Below are positions 15,276 through 22,453 of a stretch of DNA of 23,615 bases, piece by piece (the stretch's first letter is position 1; every line of letters starts with the position of its first letter). The notes below the pieces were generated by a model that made no database searches, was not told the DNA's origin, and saw nothing but the letters and a program-made list of their open reading frames with translations. The position numbers and the translations under genes were made by a program. The stretch is taken from NCBI GenBank assembly GCA_910585815.1, contig CAJUFJ010000052.1, forward strand, positions 1 to 23,615, given 5' to 3'. Source of the stretch: an uncultured Oscillospiraceae bacterium (lineage in GTDB: Bacteria; Bacillota; Clostridia; Oscillospirales; Oscillospiraceae).

Positions 15276-16577
15276 ATGAGTTCGTGCAAAACCTTGCTTG
15301 ACGCCCTGCGGGCCGGAAGCCACGACCAGGCCCTGGCCGCCCTCTACGCTCTGGACGGTGGACAGGACAGCCTCGGCCGGGCCCGGGACCGGGCCTGTCA
15401 CGTGGTCCAGTCCTTCCTGGAGGCCTTCTCCCCGGCGGAGGACGCCCCCGCCGCCCTGTTCAGCGGCCCGGGCCGCACCGAAATCGGCGGCAACCACACC
15501 GACCACCAGCACGGCCGGGTGCTGTGCGGCAGCGTGGACCTGGATATGCTGGCCTGCGCCGCCCCCAACGGCAAGTCCGTCATCCGCATCCAGTCCGAGG
15601 GCTACCCCGCCCTGGAGATCGGCCTGGACGACCTCCGGCCCCGGAAGGAGGAGGAGAACACCTCCGCCGCCCTGGTGCGGGGGGTGGCCGCCAAAGTGCA
15701 GGAACTGGGCTACCCCCTGTCCGGCTTCGACGCCTACGCCGTCTCCACGGTGCTGTCCGGTTCCGGCCTCAGCTCCTCCGCCGCCTATGAGACGCTGGTG
15801 GGCAACATTTTCAATCACTTCTGCTGTAAAGGCGGGCTGGACCCCGTCACCATCGCCAAAATCGGCCAGTACGCCGAAAATGTCTACTTCGGCAAGCCCT
15901 GCGGCCTGATGGACCAGATGGGCTCCTCGGTGGGGGGCGCGGTGTTTATCGACTTCAACGACCCCGCCAATCCCGTTGTAGAGCGGGTGGGCTACGACTT
16001 CAGCCAGTCGGGCCACGCCCTCTGCATTGTGGACACCGCCTCCAGCCACGGCGACCTCACCGACGACTACGCTGCCGTCACCCGGGAGATGGGAGCGGTG
16101 GCCGCCCACTTCGGGAAAGCCGTCCTGCGGGACGTGCCCCTGAAGGACTTCCACGCCGCTGTCCCCGCCCTGCGGAGCAAGTGCGGCGACCGGGCGGTGC
16201 TCCGGGCCATGCACTTCTACAGCGACGACCGCCGGGCGGCCCAGGAGGCCGGCGCGCTGAAGCAGGGGAATTTTGAGGCCTTCCTGAATATGGTAAACGC
16301 CTCCGGCCGGTCCTCCTCCCAGTGCCTGCAAAACACCTGGTCCATCCACGACCCCAAACAGCAGGCCATCCCCCTGGCCCTGACGGTGGGGGAGCACCTG
16401 CTGGACGGCATGGGGGCCATCCGGGTCCACGGCGGCGGCTTCGCCGGCACCATCCAGGCCTGGGTGCCTGAGGAGTATCTCACCGTGTTTAAAAACGGTA
16501 TCGAGGAGCTGTTCGGCCCAGACAAGTGCCACGTGCTCCACATCCGCCCCCAGGGCGGCTGCGTGGTGGCGGAATAA
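15276..16577 (+). CDS. galK: Galactokinase
   Basis: A 433-residue GHMP-family kinase that phosphorylates galactose to galactose-1-phosphate with ATP, the first committed step of the Leloir pathway. The substrate-binding signature is GPGRTEIGGNHTDHQHG (the form typical of Firmicute galactokinases), the ATP loop is VLSGSGLSSSAAYE, and the C-terminal GHMP motif is RVHGGGFAGTIQAWVP. YFGKPCGLMDQMGSSVGG carries the conserved catalytic-region aspartate. It is somewhat longer than the ~390 residues of enteric GalK because of an N-terminal helical extension of about 60 residues. GAGGTGAG precedes the ATG. galT follows 138 bases after the stop, with an inverted-repeat element between them. Confidence 0.95.
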   Translation: MSSCKTLLDALRAGSHDQALAALYALDGGQDSLGRARDRACHVVQSFLEAFSPAEDAPAALFSGPGRTEIGGNHTDHQHGRVLCGSVDLDMLACAAPNGKSVIRIQSEGYPALEIGLDDLRPRKEEENTSAALVRGVAAKVQELGYPLSGFDAYAVSTVLSGSGLSSSAAYETLVGNIFNHFCCKGGLDPVTIAKIGQYAENVYFGKPCGLMDQMGSSVGGAVFIDFNDPANPVVERVGYDFSQSGHALCIVDTASSHGDLTDDYAAVTREMGAVAAHFGKAVLRDVPLKDFHAAVPALRSKCGDRAVLRAMHFYSDDRRAAQEAGALKQGNFEAFLNMVNASGRSSSQCLQNTWSIHDPKQQAIPLALTVGEHLLDGMGAIRVHGGGFAGTIQAWVPEEYLTVFKNGIEELFGPDKCHVLHIRPQGGCVVAE

Positions 16578-16600
16578 GGGGGGGAAGCCCCGGCTTACGT

Positions 16601-16683
16601 CATGTAGGGCAAGGGCTCTGCCCTTGCCAAATCAGGTTACCGCCTCTGTTGGAAAGGCAAGGGCAGAGCCCTTGCCCTACATG
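16601..16683. repeat. 83-bp perfect inverted-repeat element in the gal operon
   Basis: A perfect 28-bp terminal inverted repeat (starts CATGTAGGGCAAGGGCTC, ends with its exact reverse complement) encloses 27 bases. Each end is also self-complementary (GGCAAGGGC-TCT-GCCCTTGCC). The left end of the element at 2326 is nearly identical. It lies between galK and galT, 32 bases ahead of galT, and would fold into a strong RNA structure in the joint transcript. Confidence 0.9.
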
Positions 16684-16715
16684 AGGCACCAAGTACATTG
16701 AGGAGATGTTTTCCT

Positions 16716-18206
16716 ATGATTGGCAACGCCGTTTCCAAGCTGGCCGCCTACGCCCTGCAAACCGGGCTGATTGAGGAGTGCGACTACACCTGGGCCGTCA
16801 ACACCATTCTGGACGCCCTCAAGCTGGACAGCTACACCGACCCCAAACAGGAGTGGGGCGAAATTGAGCTGGCTCCCGTGCTGGAGGAGCTCCTGGACAA
16901 CGCCCACGCCCGGGGGGTCCTCACTGAAAACTCCGTGGTCTACCGGGACCTGTTCGACACCGAGCTCATGGGCCGCCTCACCCCCCGCCCCGCCCTGGTG
17001 ACCAACCTGTTCCAGAAGCTCTGCGAAAAGAGCCCCAAAAAGGCCACCGACTGGTACTACAAATTCAGCCAGGACACCAACTACATCCGCCGGGACCGCA
17101 TCGCCAAGGACATGCAGTGGAAGGCCCCCACCGAGTATGGCGAGCTGGACATCACCATCAACCTGTCCAAGCCGGAAAAGGACCCCAAGGCCATCGCCGC
17201 CGCCAAGAACCTGCCCGCCTCCGCCTACCCCCGGTGCCAGCTGTGCGCCGAGAACGAGGGCTACGCCGGCCGGGTGAACCACCCCGCCCGGCAGAACCAC
17301 CGCATCGTCCCCATTACCATCAACGGCTCCCCCTGGTTTTTGCAATACTCCCCCTATGTCTACTACAACGAGCACTGTATCTGCCTGAACAGCCAGCACG
17401 TGCCCATGAAAATCGACCGGGCCTGCTTCGCCAAGCTGCTGGACTTCGTCCGTCAGTTCCCCCACTACTTCGTGGGCTCCAACGCCGACCTGCCCATCGT
17501 GGGCGGCTCCATCCTAGCCCACGACCACTTCCAGGGCGGGCACTACACCTTCGCCATGGAGCAGGCCCCGGTGGAGACCCCCTTTACCTTCCCCGGCTTT
17601 GAGGATATCGACGCCGGTATCGTAAAATGGCCCATGTCGGTGGTGCGGATTGCCAGCCAGGACCCCGACCGGCTTATCGACCTGGCGGACAAGATTCTCA
17701 CCGCCTGGCGGGGCTACACCGACGAGGCGGCGGTCATCCTGGCCGAGACCGACGGCGAGCCCCACAACACCATCACCCCCATCGCCCGGATGCGGGACGG
17801 CAAATTTGAGCTGGACCTGGTGCTGCGCAACAACCTGACCACCCAGGAGCACCCCCTGGGCCTCTACCACCCCCATGCGGAGCTGCACCACATCAAGAAG
17901 GAGAACATCGGCCTCATTGAGGTAATGGGCCTGGCCGTCCTCCCCGCCCGGCTGAAGGAGGAGCTGGCCGCCGTGGCCGACTGTCTGGCCTCCGGCTCCG
18001 ACCTGCGTTCCAGCGAGCTGACGGCCAAGCACGCCGATTGGGCGGAGGGCTTTTCCGGGAACTACACCATCACGGCGGAAAACGCCCTGGATATTGTCCA
18101 GAAGGAGACCGGCCTGGTCTTCGCCCAGGTGCTGGAGCACGCCGGCGTCTACAAGCGCACCCCCGAGGGCAGGGAGGCCTTCCTCCGCTTCCTGAACTGC
18201 ATATAA
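16716..18206 (+). CDS. galT: UDP-glucose--hexose-1-phosphate uridylyltransferase, type 2
   Basis: A 496-residue GalT of the Firmicute (type 2) family, which exchanges galactose-1-phosphate for glucose-1-phosphate on UDP-glucose. The family core is PIVGGSILAHDHFQGGHYTF, containing the catalytic His region; PRCQLCAENEGYAGR and NHRIVPITINGSPWFLQYSP are other conserved parts. Its length fits type 2 enzymes (about 490-500), clearly longer than the enteric type (about 350). The frame reads back to a TTG at 16698, but AGGAG at 16701-16705 serves ATG 16716. The mobile-like element upstream may have separated an originally tight galKT operon; no promoter consensus is evident between the genes. galE is not in the window. 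Confidence 0.95.
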   Translation: MIGNAVSKLAAYALQTGLIEECDYTWAVNTILDALKLDSYTDPKQEWGEIELAPVLEELLDNAHARGVLTENSVVYRDLFDTELMGRLTPRPALVTNLFQKLCEKSPKKATDWYYKFSQDTNYIRRDRIAKDMQWKAPTEYGELDITINLSKPEKDPKAIAAAKNLPASAYPRCQLCAENEGYAGRVNHPARQNHRIVPITINGSPWFLQYSPYVYYNEHCICLNSQHVPMKIDRACFAKLLDFVRQFPHYFVGSNADLPIVGGSILAHDHFQGGHYTFAMEQAPVETPFTFPGFEDIDAGIVKWPMSVVRIASQDPDRLIDLADKILTAWRGYTDEAAVILAETDGEPHNTITPIARMRDGKFELDLVLRNNLTTQEHPLGLYHPHAELHHIKKENIGLIEVMGLAVLPARLKEELAAVADCLASGSDLRSSELTAKHADWAEGFSGNYTITAENALDIVQKETGLVFAQVLEHAGVYKRTPEGREAFLRFLNCI

Positions 18207-18213
18207 AAACGGC

Positions 18214-18244
18214 GGGGCCCCACCGAACCGGTGGGGCCCCTTTC
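18214..18244. terminator. Bidirectional terminator between galT and putP-like gene
   Basis: A perfect 12-bp stem (GGGGCCCCACCG, loop AAC, CGGTGGGGCCCC; 18214-18240) followed by TTT, with AAAA shortly upstream providing T-residues for the opposite strand. Confidence 0.85.
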
Positions 18245-18253
18245 CGCCTGTGC

Positions 18254-19783
18254 TTATTTGTCATACTCCTCGAAGCTCTTGACCACGTCGGCCTCGGGCT
18301 CGGGAGTCGCCAGGGAAACAATCACAATGGCGGCCAGGGCCACCAGGAAGGCGGGGAGCAGCTCATAGATGTTCCAGATGCCGCCCAGGGGCTTAATCTG
18401 GAATTTCCACACGAAGATCATCACGCTGCCCGCCACCAGGCCGGCCATGATGCCCTGGCGGTTGCTCCGCTTCCAAAACAGGGCGCACAGCATGGCGGGG
18501 CCGAAGGTGGCGCCGAAGCCCGCCCAGGCGAAGGAGACAATCTGGAACACGTTGCTGTCCGGGTCGGCGGCCAGGAACATGGCAATCACAGCAATCACCA
18601 CAACGGTGAGCCGGGCGCAGAGCATGGTCTGCTTCTGGGTCAGCTTAATGCCGAAGACGTTCTGCACCAGATTCTCCGAGAAGGCGGAGGAGGCGGCCAG
18701 CAGCTGGCTGTCGGCGGTGGACATGGTGGCGGCCAGGATACCGGCCAGGATGCAGCCAGCCACCACCGCCGGGAAGATGCCGTAGCCTGACAGCAGGTCA
18801 GACAGCTTGACAATCACCGTCTCGGTGGCGCTGCCCTCCAGGAAGGGGATGCGGCCGGCGGCGGAGACGGCGTGGCCCACGATGCCGATGAACACCGCCA
18901 CGCCCATAGACAGCACCACCCACACAGCGGCGATGCGGCGGGACAGCTTCAGCTCGTTCTCGTCCCGGATGGCCATGAACCGCACCAGAATGTGGGGCAT
19001 GCCGAAGTAGCCCAGGCCCCAGGCCATCATGGAGATGATGCGGATAAAGCCGTAGGGCTCAGCGGAGCCGGTGGCGGCGTTGTAGGTCTCACCGAAGCTG
19101 AGGAAGCCGGGCAGAGTGCGGGCGTGGTCCAGCACAGCATCCATGCCCCCGGCCTGAACAATGCCGAAGACCACGATAATAGCCAGGGCAATGGTCATGA
19201 TGATGGACTGAATCAGGTCCATAGTGGCTACGGCGGAGAAGCCGCCCACCGAGGTGTAGCTGATAATCACGATAGCGCCAATCACAACCGCCATCATGTA
19301 ATCCCAGCCAAAGAGGCTGTTGAACAGCTTGCCGATGGCGGCCAGGCCGGAGGCCACGTAGGGCACGAAGAAGATTAGGATAATCAGGGCGGAGATGCAC
19401 ATAATCACCGGCTTCTTCTCACCATACCGCTTGGAGATGAAGCTGGGGATGGTGATGGCGTCCAGCTTCACGCTGTACCGGCGCAGGCGCCGGGCCACCA
19501 GCAGGAAGTTCAGGTAGGTGCCGGCGGCCAGACCGATGGCGGTCCAGCTGGCGTCGGCCACGCCGGACAGGTAGGCCAGACCGGGGATGCCCATAAGCAG
19601 GTAGCTGCTCATGTCGCTGGCCTCGGCGCTCATGGCGGTGACCAGGGGGCCCATCCCCCGGCCGCCCAGGTAAAAGCCCTCGGCGCTCTTTTTGGACCGG
19701 CGGCCGATCATCACGCCGGTGAAAATGACGAAGCAGAGATAGAGAATAATGGTGCCCATAATACAGGCCTGCGCGGTAGTCAT
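18254..19783 (-). CDS. putP: Sodium/solute symporter, PutP (proline) type
   Basis: A 509-residue sodium:solute symporter with about 13 hydrophobic segments. Family features include SKKSAEGFYLGGRGMGPLVT, MSAEASDMSSYLLMGIPGLA (the PutP sodium-site region), YFGMPHILVRFMAIRDENEL, and ILAATMSTADSQLLAASSAF. The protein imports proline or a similar amino acid with Na+; PutP-like members also carry other solutes, so substrate is probable rather than certain. Frames reach upstream to 19819, but GGGAGGAATTAT before the ATG at 19781-19783 fixes the start. It is transcribed alone, with its own promoter (19846-19874) and a terminator shared with galT. Confidence 0.92.
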   Translation of the reverse strand: MTTAQACIMGTIILYLCFVIFTGVMIGRRSKKSAEGFYLGGRGMGPLVTAMSAEASDMSSYLLMGIPGLAYLSGVADASWTAIGLAAGTYLNFLLVARRLRRYSVKLDAITIPSFISKRYGEKKPVIMCISALIILIFFVPYVASGLAAIGKLFNSLFGWDYMMAVVIGAIVIISYTSVGGFSAVATMDLIQSIIMTIALAIIVVFGIVQAGGMDAVLDHARTLPGFLSFGETYNAATGSAEPYGFIRIISMMAWGLGYFGMPHILVRFMAIRDENELKLSRRIAAVWVVLSMGVAVFIGIVGHAVSAAGRIPFLEGSATETVIVKLSDLLSGYGIFPAVVAGCILAGILAATMSTADSQLLAASSAFSENLVQNVFGIKLTQKQTMLCARLTVVVIAVIAMFLAADPDSNVFQIVSFAWAGFGATFGPAMLCALFWKRSNRQGIMAGLVAGSVMIFVWKFQIKPLGGIWNIYELLPAFLVALAAIVIVSLATPEPEADVVKSFEEYDK

Positions 19784-19845
19784 ATAATTCCTCCCAAAGT
19801 CTCTCCGGGACACACACAACCGCCGCCGGAAAGCAGATTATTGGT

Positions 19846-19874
19846 ATCATACCAGAAACAAAGCGAGAACGCAA
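19846..19874 (-). promoter_or_regulatory. Promoter of the putP-like gene with overlapping palindrome
   Basis: On the minus strand, TTGCGT (19869-19874), 17-base spacer, TATGAT (19846-19851) with an extended TGG upstream of the -10. The -10 lies within a palindrome TGGTAT-C-ATACCA (19842-19854), a possible operator. Confidence 0.6.
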
Positions 19875-19908
19875 CATAGAATAAGCTCCGTACTATATAG
19901 AAAAAGAT

Positions 19909-19944
19909 AGCGTATTTTCATTGAAATTTCAACGAAAATACGCT
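19909..19944 (-). terminator. 36-base near-perfect palindrome, probable tetR-side terminator
   Basis: AGCGTATTTTC and GAAAATACGCT (11-bp stem) enclose TTGAAATTTCAA, itself a perfect palindrome. Leftward reading gives a stem followed by ATCTTTTTC. It lies between the tetR gene end and the putP promoter, so it probably stops tetR-operon transcription. Its AT-rich symmetry would also allow protein binding. Confidence 0.6.
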
Positions 19945-19998
19945 GTACATTTTTTGAAATAAAATTTTGTACGTTTTAACAAAGTTTTACCTTTCCCG

Positions 19999-20085
19999 GC
20001 TCCCCCTTTGGGGGAGCTGTCAGCCGCAGGCTGACTGAGAGGGCCCTCTCCGGCCCTTCGGGCCACCTCCCCCAAAGGGGGAGGT
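19999..20085. repeat. Double-arm hairpin repeat element
   Basis: Left arm GCTCCCCC-TTT-GGGGGAGC plus TCAGCC-GCA-GGCTGA and CTGAGAGGG; right arm CTCTCCGG, GGCCC-TTC-GGGCC and ACCTCCCCC-AAA-GGGGGAGGT. The two outer stems are inverted relative to each other. The left arm is the same sequence module as at 44-88. It ends 5 bases before the stop of the TetR gene. Confidence 0.85.
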
Positions 20086-20089
20086 AGAA

Positions 20090-20674
20090 TCAGACCCGAA
20101 ACCCCTGCAAAAACATGGGCATCATGGTCTTGCCGTACTGGGACAGGGAGTAGTCCCCCTCGGACAGGCACCAGTCGTAGATGAGGGCCCGCTCGCACAG
20201 GGCGTAGGCCCGGACAATCTCGTTGGCGGTGACGTCCCCCCGCAGCTCCCCCCGCTCCTGGCCCTGGAGGGCAATCTGCCGCAGCAGCCGGTAGTAGGTG
20301 CGGTTGCGGTCCATCAGAGACTTGTCCCCCCGGGTAATGAGCTGGGAGGAGTACAGCCGGGCGGCCAGGTCCAGGGAGATGGAGTTTTCCAGCATAGCGA
20401 ACAGCTCCCGGTTCAGGTACATCAGCTGCTCGAACCGGTCCTGATTGGGGTCCAGGGTTTCGGTCAGCTCCTCATACTTCCGGTCGAAGACGTCGGCCAG
20501 GGTGGACAGGAGGGCGTCCTTGCCCTGGAAGTAGTGGTAGAAGGACCCCCGGGAGGTGCCCGACTCCTCGATGATCTCCTCCACGGTGGTGTCGTCATAG
20601 CCCTGGCGATAAAACAGCTTCCAGGCCGCGTCGATAATCTTCTCCCGGGTGTTCCGGGTGCTCTTTTTCGCCAT
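20090..20674 (-). CDS. TetR-family transcriptional regulator
   Basis: A 194-residue regulator. The N-terminal helix-turn-helix domain (about residues 8-55) reads REKIIDAAWKLFYRQGYDDT, TVEEIIEESGTSRGSFYHYF and QGKDALL, a textbook TetR match. The C-terminal ~140 residues are the helical ligand/dimer domain and do not identify a ligand. The start MAKKSTRN has GAGG upstream; in-frame sequence above it belongs to the 3' part of the neighbouring gene. Its start lies 7 bases after the stop of the SUKH-like gene, so the two are probably co-transcribed. No effector gene such as an efflux pump is next to it, so its targets are unknown. Confidence 0.9.
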   Translation of the reverse strand: MAKKSTRNTREKIIDAAWKLFYRQGYDDTTVEEIIEESGTSRGSFYHYFQGKDALLSTLADVFDRKYEELTETLDPNQDRFEQLMYLNRELFAMLENSISLDLAARLYSSQLITRGDKSLMDRNRTYYRLLRQIALQGQERGELRGDVTANEIVRAYALCERALIYDWCLSEGDYSLSQYGKTMMPMFLQGFRV

Positions 20675-20681
20675 GTACGCC

Positions 20682-21389
20682 TCAGTCCCCTTTGGTGATC
20701 TGATAGGCCTTGCACCACTGGGTGTCAGACAGAATGGCCAGGACAGTCTTGGTGTCCGGGTCATAGCTGCAACACACGGCCAGATCGAAGACACAGGGGA
20801 TCATGGGGGCGTCCGCCGGCTTTTCGCACGCTGTATACGTCCAGCCCGCCTTCTCCAGCACGTTCTGCCCGGTGTAGTAGCTCTCGCCGCACAGGATGGC
20901 GCACAGGACATATTTCAGATAGCCGGTCAGGTTGGGGGCAAACTGCTTCCAGCCGGTGGGAGCGTCCTCCTCGTGGAGCATGTATACAACCGGGTCCGCC
21001 TGGTCCAGGTCCCCCTCCCGGATGCCGAAGTCCACCACTCCGGCGGCGCAGTCGCTGCCGATCTCTAGGTAGTTTTCCACCAGGGTGGGCCACTCCTCCT
21101 TGGGCAGCTTAAAGAAGGGGCCAAAGGCGTCGTCCTCCTCCAGCTCCTCCGGGTGCTCCTCGTAGTATTCCCGGTCCTCCTCCACCCGCTCCTCAAGGAC
21201 CTCGTAGGAGGTCCAGGCGGGATGCTCAGTCCAGATGTCCGCTGTCTTAAACAGAGGGCTTTTATAGGCCCGACTTAAAAAATCGTTCAGCAGGGCAGGT
21301 AGCCGGGGGTCGGGCTGGTAATCCGGGTTGGGCGGACAGCCCAGGATGTCCAGAAGCTCCAAAATCGGGATATCGTAGTTAAACGCCAT
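20682..21389 (-). CDS. Hypothetical protein, possibly SUKH/SMI1-KNR4-like
   Basis: A 235-residue, strongly acidic soluble protein (runs such as EEDREYYEEHPEELEEDD). No signal or membrane segment. The order DPRLPALLNDFLSRAY … FFKLPKEEWPTLVENYLEIG … AAGVVDFGIREGDLDQADPV and VVYMLHEEDAPTGWKQFAPN resembles the SMI1/KNR4 (SUKH) fold, whose members often act as immunity proteins or bind protein partners. The match is by pattern only and is weak. AAGGAGG precedes the ATG at 21387-21389. The frame is open upstream to 21674, but that region is the promoter and the divergent gene. It heads a probable operon with the TetR gene and is divergent from the XRE regulator. Confidence 0.7.
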   Translation of the reverse strand: MAFNYDIPILELLDILGCPPNPDYQPDPRLPALLNDFLSRAYKSPLFKTADIWTEHPAWTSYEVLEERVEEDREYYEEHPEELEEDDAFGPFFKLPKEEWPTLVENYLEIGSDCAAGVVDFGIREGDLDQADPVVYMLHEEDAPTGWKQFAPNLTGYLKYVLCAILCGESYYTGQNVLEKAGWTYTACEKPADAPMIPCVFDLAVCCSYDPDTKTVLAILSDTQWCKAYQITKGD

Positions 21390-21411
21390 GGTTTTTCCTC
21401 CTTCAATCGGG

Positions 21412-21430
21412 CCGCAACCGCTGGTTGCGG
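21412..21430. promoter_or_regulatory. Perfect inverted repeat in the divergent promoter region
   Basis: CCGCAACC-GCT-GGTTGCGG. It lies between the ribosome site of the leftward SUKH-like gene and the -35 box of the rightward XRE gene. It may be a leader hairpin or an operator for the XRE or TetR regulator encoded on either side. Confidence 0.5.
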
Positions 21431-21450
21431 GAATTTCCAAGCGGACTTGA

Positions 21451-21478
21451 TTGATTTTTGCCGCTCTGACACTATAAT
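21451..21478 (+). promoter_or_regulatory. Promoter of the XRE regulator gene
   Basis: TTGATT (21451-21456), 16-base spacer, TATAAT (21473-21478), about 30 bases ahead of the start codon. TTGATT also occurs at 21447-21452, which would give a less favourable 20-base spacer. Confidence 0.65.
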
Positions 21479-21507
21479 AGAAGAAAATTGAGAGGAGGTC
21501 AAGGTCT

Positions 21508-22173
21508 ATGACATTGGCGGAAAAAATATTGTCCCTGCGCACGGAGCGGGGTATGTCCCAGGACGACCTGGCGGAGAAGCTGGAGGTCTCCCGGCAGAGT
21601 GTGAGCAAGTGGGAGACGGCCCAGTCCACACCCGACCTGGATAAAATCATCAAGCTGGCTGACCTGTTCGGCACAACGGTGGACCAGCTGGTCCGGGACG
21701 GGGAGCGTCCCCAGCCCCCGGAGCCGTCCCCGCCCCAGACGGTCTATGTGAAGCGGAGGCAGGAGCTGTCCCTGCTCCAGAAGCTGGGCATTGTAATGGA
21801 GGCCTCCGGGGCGGCGCTGGCTGTCATCGGACTGATGGGCGCCCCCCTGCTGATCTGGGCGGCCGCCGCCCTGGTCGTCCTGGGCCTGCCGCTGCTGCTG
21901 TCCAGAAAACACCCCCTATTAATCGATGGCTGGCTTATACTGGCGGTGAGCTGGTATCTCTGTCCGCTCATGGGGATGTGCCCCTCCAAGCTGTGGAGCG
22001 GCGTGGAGTGGATCTACTACTATTTTGCCATGCCCGGGCCAGGGCGCGGGTCAATCCTGCTGGGCGGCGTGATTGTGGTGGCCCAGCGTGTCCTGCTGAT
22101 TGTGCTGGCCGTCTTCACCGGCCGGGCCTGCGGCAAGGCGTGGAAGGAGAAACGATTCCCGGAGCAAAAATAG
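21508..22173 (+). CDS. XRE-family regulator with membrane domain
   Basis: A 221-residue protein. Residues about 3-62 are an XRE helix-turn-helix (LRTERGMSQDDLAEKLEVSR, QSVSKWETAQSTPDLDKIIK, LADLFGTTVDQLV). A proline-rich linker (RPQPPEPSPPQTV) leads to a hydrophobic C-terminal half with about four membrane segments, for example EASGAALAVIGLMGAPLLIW and GVIVVAQRVLLIVLAVF. This HTH-plus-membrane layout is common in Firmicutes; such proteins may tie transcription to an envelope signal, but I know no defined function for this one. GAGAGGAGGT precedes the ATG. It is divergent from the SUKH-like/TetR operon. Confidence 0.88.
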   Translation: MTLAEKILSLRTERGMSQDDLAEKLEVSRQSVSKWETAQSTPDLDKIIKLADLFGTTVDQLVRDGERPQPPEPSPPQTVYVKRRQELSLLQKLGIVMEASGAALAVIGLMGAPLLIWAAAALVVLGLPLLLSRKHPLLIDGWLILAVSWYLCPLMGMCPSKLWSGVEWIYYYFAMPGPGRGSILLGGVIVVAQRVLLIVLAVFTGRACGKAWKEKRFPEQK

Positions 22174-22187
22174 GCTGCCCTTTGCCC

Positions 22188-22263
22188 CGTAGGGACGCTT
22201 CATGAAGCGTCCGCAGCGCAGACGGCGATTTCCAGGGCGGACGCATCGTGATGCGTCCCTACG
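22188..22263. repeat. 76-bp double-palindrome inverted-repeat element
   Basis: It starts CGTAGGGACGC and ends GCGTCCCTACG. The left arm contains the perfect palindrome GGACGCTTCATGAAGCGTCC and the right arm a matching GGACGCATCGTGATGCGTCC (one central pair differs). The design is the same as at 16601-16683 (GTAGGG ends, self-complementary arms, about 80 bp) but the arm sequence differs. Confidence 0.85.
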
Positions 22264-22305
22264 CAAGGGGCCTGCTTATTGCATACGTTTCCCTGCGGGA
22301 AACGG

Positions 22306-22358
22306 CCTCATCCGTCATTCGCTCCGCAAATGCCACCTTCCCCTGAAGGGGAAGGCTT
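22306..22358. repeat. Single arm of the 14990-type repeat
   Basis: CTCATCCGTCA … GCCACCTTCCCC … GGGGAAGGCTT matches, in reverse orientation, the left arm of the element at 14990-15147. The second arm is missing here. Confidence 0.75.
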
Positions 22359-22362
22359 TTTT
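22336..22362 (+). terminator. Terminator formed by the repeat arm
   Basis: CCTTCCCC-TGAA-GGGGAAGG (22336-22355) followed by C and TTTTTT. It is well placed to end transcription from the XRE gene and shows that this repeat arm can work as an intrinsic terminator. Confidence 0.75.
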
Positions 22363-22453
22363 ATGCTCTCTGGAACGTCAATCTGGTAAAATTTATGGTA
22401 AATTCCGACTGTTTCCGGTAAAATAGTGGCATATTTTCAAGGAGGCATTTAGA

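Noticed and set aside
15276..18206. Full gal operon including epimerase
   Set aside because: No galE or galactose mutarotase can be read in the window; the gene after galT is a convergent symporter.
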